Source of the DNA: Anaerolineae bacterium
Lineage (GTDB): Bacteria; Chloroflexota; Anaerolineae; Aggregatilineales; Aggregatilineaceae
Assembly (NCBI GenBank): GCA_020848665.1
Contig: JADLHR010000273.1
Span: forward strand, 1 to 5,546
Length of the DNA: 5,546 bases
Reading direction: 5' to 3'
Made by a program: the position numbers and the translations under genes. The notes under the pieces are model-generated. The model did not search any database, was not told the origin of the DNA, and saw only the letters and a program-made list of their open reading frames with translations. Of the stretch, positions 1 through 4,338 are shown piece after piece (position 1 is the first letter of the stretch; every line of letters starts with the position of its first letter).

Positions 1-101
1 GCCAGCCTGATGCCAGGGTTGTTTTCGGCGTCCGGGCCGGATCGGCAGGCCCTACGGCAGGCGGAAAAACACGCGCAGGTCTTCGCCACAGCATTTGCCC
101 T

Positions 102-1166
102 TTACGGCTGCGCCATGTGCGCTGCTGGCTGCTCGACGAGCATCCCGCCGGGCCGCCCGTTCCTGACGGCGACGATCTCGGCCATGATGCTCAGCGCGAC
201 TTCTTCGGGCGATTTGCCGCCGATATCCAGCCCGATCGGTGTGTGGATCGGCGGAAACTGGTCGAGGCTCAGTCCGGCGGCGGCGGCGCGCTCGACGCGC
301 TCCTGGTGGCGGGCGCGCTTGCCGATCGCGCCAATGTAGGCGACCCGGCGCCCGGCCAGCGCGTGCAGCAGCGCGTCCTCGAAGCGCGGCTCGTGGTTGA
401 GCGAGACGATATACGTCCGATCATCTACACCCACTCGCCGGACGACTTCATCCGGCCAGGCGGCCAGCACCAGCTCGGCGTCGGGATGCTTGGCGCGAGT
501 TGCGAAGGCAGAGCGCCCATCGCTGACGACTGTTCGGAACCCCAGCAGCCGCGCAAAACGAACCAGCGGCACCGCGGCCTGATCCGCGCCGAAGACCAGC
601 AGAGTAGGCGGCGGCAGGACTGGCTCGAACAGCGCGACCCGGCCATCGGGATAGCTGACCGTCATCGGACGGTCGTCGCGCAGCGCGGCCAGCGCGTCGC
701 ACACGATCGGCTGCGGTAAAGAGGCCGGCGCGCCGCCATCGTCCCAGACCTGCGCGTGACGAGCATCTGGCGCGGACGGGCTGCCCGGCGAGCACAGCGT
801 CACGTTGACGCGGCGCGACGGTTCCGGCGCGGTGTGCAACAGCAGGATTTCCGGGGTCAGCGGCTCGACCAGCACGTCAATTTTGCCCTCGCAGTTCAGG
901 CCGATCTCGATCAGCGGGTCCTCGACCTGCTGATAATGGAGCATCAGCGCCGCGCCGCGCCGCAGCACGACCTGCGAAGTCTCGTATACGTCTGTCTCGA
1001 CACAGCCGCCGCTGACCGCGCCAGCAAAGCGGTTACCGGTTGTCATTGCCATGCGCGCGCCGAGCGGCTGGCTCGACGATCCGAAAATACGCACGATCGT
1101 CGCCAGCGCCACCGGCTCGCCCGCGTCAAGCCATTCCGCCGCCTGCTGAAAAATCTCATCGCTCAT
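102..1166 (-). CDS. XdhC/CoxI-family molybdenum cofactor insertion protein
   Basis: A 354-residue protein of the XdhC/CoxI family. Known members bind molybdenum cofactor, aid its sulfuration and hand it to xanthine dehydrogenase-type or CO dehydrogenase-type enzymes in the cytoplasm. The N-terminal XdhC domain is visible at about residues 18-102: an ATIV...GSSSQPLGARM stretch, the GGCVETDVYE motif (Cys55) and GLNCEGKIDVLVEP (Cys92). A linker follows, then a C-terminal Rossmann domain from about 188 (LLVFGADQAAVPLVRFARLLGF) through SLNHEPRFEDALL (255-267) and YIGAIGKR (277-284) to the family signature PIGLDIGGKSPEEVALSIMAEI (310-331). The usual GAGH of the nucleotide-binding loop reads GADQ here. 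ATG start with only a weak upstream CAGG; a promoter lies just upstream. No molybdo-hydroxylase gene is in the window, so the client enzyme is unknown. Family assignment is firm; the exact partner is inference. Confidence 0.93.
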   Translation of the reverse strand: MSDEIFQQAAEWLDAGEPVALATIVRIFGSSSQPLGARMAMTTGNRFAGAVSGGCVETDVYETSQVVLRRGAALMLHYQQVEDPLIEIGLNCEGKIDVLVEPLTPEILLLHTAPEPSRRVNVTLCSPGSPSAPDARHAQVWDDGGAPASLPQPIVCDALAALRDDRPMTVSYPDGRVALFEPVLPPPTLLVFGADQAAVPLVRFARLLGFRTVVSDGRSAFATRAKHPDAELVLAAWPDEVVRRVGVDDRTYIVSLNHEPRFEDALLHALAGRRVAYIGAIGKRARHQERVERAAAAGLSLDQFPPIHTPIGLDIGGKSPEEVALSIMAEIVAVRNGRPGGMLVEQPAAHMAQP

Positions 1167-1205
1167 CGCTGCAACCTGCTCGTCCGCTGGCCGTCGATGC
1201 GCTTC

Positions 1206-1234
1206 ATTATAGCGCGCCCGGTGCGGCTTCTCAC
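1206..1234 (-). promoter_or_regulatory. Sigma70-like promoter for the XdhC-family gene
   Basis: On the minus strand a perfect -10 box TATAAT (1211-1206) is preceded, across a 17-bp spacer, by GTGAGA (1234-1229), which matches TTGACA at 4 of 6 positions including the central TGA. The predicted start near 1199 gives a leader of about 33 nt to the ATG at 1166. It lies in the 74-bp gap after the RtcB gene, so the XdhC-family gene can be transcribed on its own even if there is read-through from rtcB; I saw no terminator between them. Confidence 0.62.
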
Positions 1235-1240
1235 GTGGCT

Positions 1241-2509
1241 TTACCGGCGGCGCTTGCCTTTCTTCCCCTTACGCTTGCTGCCCCAGCGCGGACCGCTGCC
1301 CGCGCCGTCCATCTTGACCAGCCGGGGGTGGAACTCCGCCAGCGCGACGACAAGATCGGACTGGTCCGCCATCACCTGGTGAATGTCCTTATAGGCGCCG
1401 GGCGCTTCGTCCAGCCCGCCGGAGATCAGCTCGATGCCCAAGGCGCTCAGGCGCGCCTGCACGCCGTCCCAGTCGAACTGCGCGAACGCCTGCTTGCGGC
1501 TCATGCGCCGCCCCGCACCGTGCGCCGCGCTGTTGAGCGACTCCGCGCTGCCCAGCCCGCGTACCACATAGCCGGGCGCGCCCATGCTGCCGGGGATCAC
1601 GCCCAGGACGCCTTCGCCCGCCGGGGTCGCGCCCTTGCGGTGGACAATCGCCTCGCGCCCCTCGATCTGTTCTTTCCACGCGAAGTTGTGATGGTTTTCG
1701 ACGCCGCCGAGCACCGGCATCCGCAGCGCGTCGATGATCTGACGGTGGATCACGGCGTGATTGGCGCTGGCGTAGCGGCCCGCGAGCTGCATGGCGGCCC
1801 AGTATTCCGCGCCTGCTTCGTCGTCCAGCGACAGCCAGGCGAGGTGCTGAAAGTCCTTCGGCAGCGCGGCCCGCTGGCGCATTGCAAGCTGCGTGTAGTG
1901 GTTCGCCATCTCCAGGCCGAAGCGGCGGCTGCCGCTGTGACTGAGCAGCGCGAGGTACGTCCCCGGCGGGATGGTGCCAAGCGGCGACTCGATGGCGCTG
2001 TGCACGTTCAGCGCGCCGAACTCGACGAAATGGTTGCCAGAGCCGCTCGTCCCCAACTGGCGCTGCGCGATGTCGCGGTGCTGGCGAGCGGCGGGATGCT
2101 CGCGCCACAGCGGATCGTCCATGACCTCATGCTCGCGCGGTATAGACCATTCGCTGCCCGCGCCGAAGCGCGTCTGCCGTTCCAGCGCGTCGCGGAACAG
2201 GTCGCGGTGCTGGTCGAGCGCGCCGGGCGAGGCGTTGAAGACCGTCAGGCGCATCCGGCAGGCGATATCCACGCCAACCGCGTAAGGGATGACGCTGTTA
2301 TCCGTCGCCAGCACGCCGCCGATCGGCAGACCGTAGCCCTGGTGCGCGTCGGGCATCAGCGCCCCGCGCATGGCAACCGGCAGGCGCACAGCGCGCTTCA
2401 TCTGATCCAGCGCGGACGGCTCGATCCCATCCGCTCCCCAGACGCGATACGGCGCGGCATTCGACAGATCATAGACGCTGGAGGGTATGGGATCGTGGTG
2501 AGTGCTCAC
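1241..2509 (-). CDS. rtcB: RNA-splicing ligase RtcB
   Basis: A 422-residue RtcB-family RNA ligase. RtcB joins 2',3'-cyclic phosphate or 3'-phosphate ends to 5'-OH ends using GTP and Mn2+ through a histidine-GMP intermediate; it acts in the cytoplasm in tRNA splicing or RNA repair. Conserved blocks appear in order: MPDAHQGYGLPIGGV (52-66), AVGVDIACRM with metal ligands Asp81 and Cys84, GSGNH (His160), LLSHSGSR (His191), ENHHN (271-275), then VIPGSMG, VVRGLG and NSAAHGAGRRMSR with the presumed guanylated His330. Near the end AYKDIHQVM is also typical. The assignments of ligands follow known E. coli and Pyrococcus enzymes. The start is GTG, chosen because AGGAG lies 7 nt upstream. Length is close to bacterial RtcB (about 400 residues) plus a tail of Lys/Arg (about 408-422). 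No RtcA or archease gene is adjacent. Identification is secure; the physiological substrate is unknown. Confidence 0.96.
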   Translation of the reverse strand: MSTHHDPIPSSVYDLSNAAPYRVWGADGIEPSALDQMKRAVRLPVAMRGALMPDAHQGYGLPIGGVLATDNSVIPYAVGVDIACRMRLTVFNASPGALDQHRDLFRDALERQTRFGAGSEWSIPREHEVMDDPLWREHPAARQHRDIAQRQLGTSGSGNHFVEFGALNVHSAIESPLGTIPPGTYLALLSHSGSRRFGLEMANHYTQLAMRQRAALPKDFQHLAWLSLDDEAGAEYWAAMQLAGRYASANHAVIHRQIIDALRMPVLGGVENHHNFAWKEQIEGREAIVHRKGATPAGEGVLGVIPGSMGAPGYVVRGLGSAESLNSAAHGAGRRMSRKQAFAQFDWDGVQARLSALGIELISGGLDEAPGAYKDIHQVMADQSDLVVALAEFHPRLVKMDGAGSGPRWGSKRKGKKGKRRR

Positions 2510-2515
2510 GAGGCG

Positions 2516-2523
2516 CTCCTCTC
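2516..2523 (-). promoter_or_regulatory. Ribosome binding site deciding the rtcB GTG start
   Basis: The minus strand reads GAGAGGAG here, with AGGAG (2520-2516) 7 nt upstream of the GTG at 2509. This strong Shine-Dalgarno match supports the non-ATG start over any internal methionine. Confidence 0.7.
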
Positions 2524-2527
2524 AGGT

Positions 2528-2546
2528 GTGCCCATACCACGGGCAC
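2528..2546. repeat. Inverted repeat in the rtcB leader
   Basis: Six-base perfect arms GTGCCC (2528-2533) and GGGCAC (2541-2546) are separated by 7 bases. The 19-bp dyad lies just upstream of the rtcB ribosome binding site. It could be a repressor operator or a small hairpin in the leader mRNA. The arms are short and GC-rich, so chance is a real alternative, and I could not place a convincing rtcB promoter nearby. Confidence 0.35.
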
Positions 2547-2734
2547 GATCGCGGTCCCAAATGAATCAAGGCTCTATGACAGATTGTCGTGAAACGGAGT
2601 AATTCCGTCCAGGCGACCGGCGCGCCGTGGATAGGCGCAAAACCCTAACGCGAACGGCGTCACCTGGCGTACAGAGGCGTGCGGGGGCGCGTATCGGGTA
2701 CAGCGTCAGGGTGGTAGAAACTGATGCCAGATGC

Positions 2735-2941
2735 TCAGGACAACAGGTCCGCGACCCAGTGCGCCACCACTGCTACCAGCCCGGTGCGCGTCCATTTTGG
2801 CCGGCGCAGGCGCCGCGCGATCCGGCCTGGGCTGAGTTTCATGGTCGGGTCGGCCCAGTGGATCACGCCGAGCGGCAGAAAGCCGAGTACGAGCACCAGC
2901 CCGCACTGCAACAGCTCAACGAATTCGAGTTCTAGCAGCAA
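2735..2941 (-). CDS. Small putative membrane protein
   Basis: An unrecognised 68-codon frame that looks coding: third positions are strongly G/C, as in the neighbouring genes. A hydrophobic segment spans about residues 10-29 (LLQCGLVLVLGFLPLGVIHW), followed by a basic loop (RIARRLRRPKWTR, 40-52) and a second short hydrophobic stretch (54-67). This suggests one or two membrane passes with the basic loop in the cytoplasm. The frame opens with TTG at 2941. The best ribosome binding site (AAGGAGG, 2966-2960) is ideally placed not for this TTG but for an ATG at 2949, which is one base out of phase and stops after five codons. A missing base in the G-run at 2947-2944 would join that ATG to this frame, so the gene may be frameshifted or misread at its start. 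It lies 225 bp upstream of rtcB on the same strand. No family is recognised. Confidence 0.5.
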   Translation of the reverse strand: MLLELEFVELLQCGLVLVLGFLPLGVIHWADPTMKLSPGRIARRLRRPKWTRTGLVAVVAHWVADLLS

Positions 2942-2959
2942 CTCCCCATGAGACTGCTT

Positions 2960-2966
2960 CCTCCTT
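2960..2966 (-). promoter_or_regulatory. Strong Shine-Dalgarno for the small membrane protein
   Basis: The minus strand reads AAGGAGG, one of the best ribosome binding site matches in the window. It is 10 nt from an ATG at 2949 and 18 nt from the TTG at 2941 that opens the long frame. Its quality argues that a translated gene begins here, and its spacing favours the ATG. Confidence 0.6.
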
Positions 2967-3034
2967 CTAGGGGACCGTATGGCCCCTGGCGTTCGATGGC
3001 TGGCTCTCTGTTCTGCTCATGATGCGCCTGGCGC

Positions 3035-3048
3035 GCTGGCTTGCCAGC
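3035..3048. repeat. Short palindrome GCTGGC-TT-GCCAGC
   Basis: Perfect 6-bp arms separated by two bases. As RNA it would fold as a 5-bp stem with a CTTG loop. It lacks a following T-run on either strand, so it is not a typical terminator. Confidence 0.35.
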
Positions 3049-3068
3049 CCGGAGCAGGCGGCGAAAGC

Positions 3069-3140
3069 GCCTGTGTGGGAAGCGCCAACACCCGTCGCTC
3101 GATCCGCACAACTCCCCACACAGGCATCTGGTTTGGCGCT
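3069..3140. repeat. Two interleaved inverted repeats (pseudoknot order)
   Basis: Arm A, GCCTGTGTGGG (3069-3079), is perfectly complementary to 3115-3125 over 11 bases. Arm B, AGCGCCAA (3081-3088), is perfectly complementary to 3133-3140 over 8 bases. The order A, B, A', B' is that of an H-type pseudoknot rather than nested or consecutive hairpins. Shorter copies of A (GCCTGTGT, 3195-3202) and of B' (GGCGCT, 3211-3216) lie further right and could offer alternative pairings. AAGCGCC is also directly repeated at 3065-3071 and 3080-3086. A structured RNA is one reading; decayed inverted repeats are another. The transcribed strand is unknown. Confidence 0.5.
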
Positions 3141-3143
3141 CGG

Positions 3144-3189
3144 AAAAAAGCCTTCGCGGGGTCTATGATCGCACCGATCATAGACCCGC
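3144..3189 (-). terminator. Long perfect hairpin, possible minus-strand terminator
   Basis: Bases 3159-3171 pair perfectly with 3175-3187: a 13-bp stem with a 3-nt loop, extendable by two more pairs past one bulged base. It is the strongest hairpin in the window. On the minus strand it is followed, after GAAGGC, by TTTTTT (3149-3144). The 6-nt gap between stem and T-run is longer than in a standard intrinsic terminator, so termination is plausible but not assured. The plus strand has no T-run. The stem sequence (core CTATGATC / GATCATAG) could equally be a DNA operator. Confidence 0.4.
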
Positions 3190-3366
3190 CTCAAGCCTGT
3201 GTCCCGCTCCGGCGCTCTCTTGTTAAGCAGCTTGTCAAACGTTGTGGCCCTGAGTTCCCCGGCAGGCGGCGATCTGTTCCATCCCATCGCCCGATTCCGT
3301 CGCGCGCCCGCGTATTCCGTTAAGTATGGGCCGGTATCCTGTCGCTCTTCTCGGTATGCTGCGATT

Positions 3367-3394
3367 CGGTCGAGTGGCGCTCGCCACCCGACCG
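3367..3394. repeat. Two-part stem-loop
   Basis: CGGTCG (3367-3372) pairs with CGACCG (3389-3394), and inside it GTGGC (3374-3378) pairs with GCCAC (3383-3387) around a GCTC loop, with a single A/C mismatch between the two helices. This makes an 11-bp stem. No T-run follows on either strand. Function unknown. Confidence 0.4.
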
Positions 3395-3430
3395 GACCGG
3401 GCCGGTGCTAGGTGGCAGGCGCGAGGCGGC

Positions 3431-3449
3431 GCTCCGCGTGCTGCGGAGC
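3431..3449. repeat. 7-bp hairpin
   Basis: GCTCCGC (3431-3437) pairs with GCGGAGC (3443-3449) around GTGCT. It adds to the run of hairpins in this gene-poor region; no T-run follows, so it is not called as a terminator. Confidence 0.35.
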
Positions 3450-3507
3450 CTGCTGAGTGTGACCGCCAGAGTCTGTTGCTGGGCGTTCCATCTCGTTCCC
3501 TCGCTTC

Positions 3508-3594
3508 CTAGCCAGATAGCTGATCAAGCGCATTGAACAGGTCCTCGAACCACGCCACAGAGTGAAGAGGACGCATCGGTTGGCTGTGCTGCAT
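3508..3594 (-). CDS. Possible 28-residue peptide or gene remnant
   Basis: A short frame from ATG at 3594 to TAG at 3510-3508 whose last 18 residues, HSVAWFEDLFNALDQLSG, have the regular spacing of an amphipathic helix and look more protein-like than any other frame in the surrounding 700 bases. AAGG lies 10 nt upstream of the ATG. An in-frame TAA precedes the start by five codons. It could be a true micropeptide or the surviving C-terminal end of a decayed gene. At this length chance cannot be excluded, and no family is recognised. Confidence 0.22.
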   Translation of the reverse strand: MQHSQPMRPLHSVAWFEDLFNALDQLSG

Positions 3595-3609
3595 CGTCCT
3601 GACGCCTTA

Positions 3610-3638
3610 TACATGCCGCCGTACATACCGCCGTACAT
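3610..3638. repeat. 12-bp tandem repeat TACATNCCGCCG
   Basis: Two adjacent 12-bp units, TACATGCCGCCG (3610-3621) and TACATACCGCCG (3622-3633), differ at one base and are followed by a third TACAT (3634-3638). On the minus strand the units start ATGTACGGCGG. A short iterated array like this beside a small DNA-binding protein gene suggests a protein-binding site. If read in one minus-strand frame it gives repeated MYGG, but the surrounding frame looks noncoding. Confidence 0.5.
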
Positions 3639-3663
3639 ATCAAATTGACTTTCAGTCGCAGCG

Positions 3664-3724
3664 TGTTCGGGCAGGCCGGGCGAAAGGCCCGGTGGGTAGT
3701 GTGCCGTGCGGCTCGTCCCGAACA
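3664..3724. repeat. Possible three-way-junction structured element
   Basis: TGTTCGGG (3664-3671) is perfectly complementary to CCCGAACA (3717-3724), closing a domain that holds CCGGGC-GAAAG-GCCCGG (3676-3692) and a smaller GCCG-TG-CGGC (3703-3712). The arrangement is that of a closing helix with two internal hairpins. It sits between the terminator of the helix-turn-helix unit and the tandem repeat. I do not recognise it as a known riboswitch or an integron attC site. The third helix is weak (4 bp, 2-nt loop). Confidence 0.35.
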
Positions 3725-3768
3725 AACGAACCGGGGCGTGAACCCTGGTCTGTGGTGTCACGCCCCGG
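3721..3768 (-). terminator. Intrinsic terminator of the helix-turn-helix unit
   Basis: On the minus strand an 11-bp perfect stem (3768-3758 with 3741-3731, CCGGGGCGTGA / TCACGCCCCGG) encloses a 16-nt loop and is followed directly by the T-rich TTCGTTTGTT (3730-3721). It begins 35 bp after the TAG that ends the 71-codon frame, so it fits the end of that transcript. The T-run is interrupted and the loop is large, so efficiency is uncertain. Confidence 0.55.
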
Positions 3769-3803
3769 CGGGGTGATCAAGCGAAGCGGAGATCGCGGAA
3801 AGA

Positions 3804-4019
3804 CTAGCGCCGCGCCTCCTGTCCACGCCGGACGTGAAACCCTATCCCGTTGTCAGCGATCCCGCGACTGACCGGCGAATCTCCGGCCAGCCGGGCATCC
3901 TCTGAGTCTGAGTCATATGCGGTTGTCTGGATGATCGGCTCCGTGCGCCAATCAGGCGGATCAGCGTCGGGGCCGTCGAGTTCGCCACTCGTACTCGCAG
4001 CAGACGAACCGGGTAACAT
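3804..4019 (-). CDS. Hypothetical 71-residue protein, in phase behind the HTH gene
   Basis: An unrecognised frame starting with ATG immediately after the TAG of the helix-turn-helix gene (TAG and ATG adjacent, same reading frame). GGAAAGG lies about 9 nt upstream of the ATG, so it could be translated as a separate cistron or by reinitiation. The first two thirds are acidic and low in hydrophobic residues (several Asp/Glu, with a DSDSED run at 36-41) and are probably disordered; the last 20 residues are basic (FHVRRGQEARR). Two readings are possible: a small partner protein of the DNA-binding protein, or the C-terminal half of one longer protein interrupted by an amber codon. It ends just before a terminator hairpin. 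Confidence 0.45.
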   Translation of the reverse strand: MLPGSSAASTSGELDGPDADPPDWRTEPIIQTTAYDSDSEDARLAGDSPVSRGIADNGIGFHVRRGQEARR

Positions 4020-4232
4020 CTAGGCTAACCTTTCCACTTCCGTCCGGTCGAGCATCTCGAAGATGCTGGACCCTTGAATGAAGATACGGCGCACGCCGGC
4101 AGGGCGGCTGGCGCGCAGATAGCCCTCATCGATTAGGCGCTTGAGCGTGCTCAGGCTGACGCCGAGGGCTGCGGCGGCCTCCTGCCGGGAGTACACGGCA
4201 TTCTCGTTGATAACCTGTTTACCGTCTGACAT
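4020..4232 (-). CDS. Excisionase/MerR-type helix-turn-helix DNA-binding protein
   Basis: A 70-residue protein that is essentially one winged helix-turn-helix domain of the excisionase (HTH_17/MerR-like) type. After a short N-terminus, YSRQEAAAALGVSLSTLKRLIDEGYLRASRPAGVRRIFIQGSSIFEML (14-61) shows the helix-turn-helix (SRQEAAAALGVSLSTLKRLI), a following strand and an Arg-rich wing. Family members bind DNA as recombination directionality factors, phage or plasmid regulators, or small developmental regulators such as BldC. The start at 4232 is chosen because GGAGAG lies 7 nt (from GGAG) upstream and the promoter predicts transcription beginning near 4249; an upstream GTG at 4265 would lie outside that transcript. 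No integrase or recombinase is in the window, so a role as a local regulator is more economical than excisionase. A 71-codon frame follows with no gap. Confidence 0.82.
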   Translation of the reverse strand: MSDGKQVINENAVYSRQEAAAALGVSLSTLKRLIDEGYLRASRPAGVRRIFIQGSSIFEMLDRTEVERLA

Positions 4233-4255
4233 GCCTACTCTCCGAAGCCGGGCCA

Positions 4256-4284
4256 AGTGTAGCACAGCGGGCGGCGGCTGTCAA
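4256..4284 (-). promoter_or_regulatory. Strong promoter of the HTH unit
   Basis: On the minus strand a perfect -35 TTGACA (4284-4279), a 17-bp spacer and -10 TACACT (4261-4256, 4 of 6) form a good sigma70 promoter. The predicted start near 4249-4250 leaves a leader of about 17 nt that contains the ribosome binding site of the ATG at 4232. It is the best promoter in the window and shows that the HTH gene is expressed independently of the upstream hydrolase. Confidence 0.78.
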
Positions 4285-4299
4285 GCGGCGGTGGCGGTT

Positions 4300-4324
4300 T
4301 TTACACCTTCTTTAGACCTGTAAA
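4300..4324. promoter_or_regulatory. Candidate operator upstream of the HTH promoter
   Basis: TTTACA (4300-4305) and TGTAAA (4319-4324) form a dyad with a 13-bp spacer in an unusually AT-rich patch. It lies 15 bp upstream of the -35 box, roughly -51 to -75 from the predicted start, where an activator or autoregulator would bind. It is also between the end of the hydrolase gene and the HTH promoter. Binding by the HTH protein itself is inference. Confidence 0.4.
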
Positions 4325-4338
4325 TGGTTCATAAGGGG

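Larger units (their letters stand above)
2970..3507. other. Gene-poor, structure-rich intergenic stretch
   Basis: About 540 bases with no supported gene. Frames of 60-114 codons are open on both strands, but their translations are Arg/Pro/Ser/Cys-rich, lack recognisable motifs and overlap one another, as expected of random open frames in GC-rich DNA. I searched by eye for tRNA, tmRNA, RNase P and SRP RNA signatures and saw none. What does stand out is a concentration of inverted repeats, listed separately. Composition seems more mixed than in the flanking genes. It may be an intergenic regulatory or noncoding-RNA region, or the remains of a decayed gene. Confidence 0.5.

Noticed and set aside
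1..101. Possible start of a further minus-strand gene downstream of the XdhC-family gene (ATG at 94)
   Set aside because: About 31 codons remain open to the edge, but the translation (MLWRRPARVFPPAVG...) has no recognisable features, such as the nucleotidyltransferase motif often found next to xdhC. There is too little sequence to support a call.
1040..2602. A 520-codon open frame on the plus strand
   Set aside because: It lies antisense to most of rtcB and the start of the XdhC-family gene. Its Arg/Ala-rich translation has no motifs, as expected opposite high-G/C third positions; the minus-strand genes carry clear family signatures.
2967..3323. Overlapping open frames of 106 codons (minus) and 114 codons (plus)
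   Set aside because: Neither has a recognisable domain, good ribosome binding site or coding-like codon usage, and both run through the inverted repeats and the 13-bp hairpin.
3664..3724. Integron attC site
   Set aside because: The arms do not carry the GTTRRRY / RYYYAAC core sites, and no integron integrase or gene cassette is present.
3408..3761. A 117-codon minus-strand frame containing MYGGMYGGMY
   Set aside because: The repeated MYGG comes from the 12-bp tandem DNA repeat. The rest has no motif or coding-like composition, and the frame begins inside the terminator hairpin.
2528..3768. CRISPR array or transposon ends
   Set aside because: The repeats are short, differ from one another or occur only two to three times without regular spacers, and no cas, transposase or integrase gene is visible.
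4233..4265. GTG start at 4265 giving the HTH protein 11 extra residues
   Set aside because: The predicted transcription start is near 4249, so the GTG is outside the transcript, and it lacks the good GGAGAG site found before the ATG at 4232.
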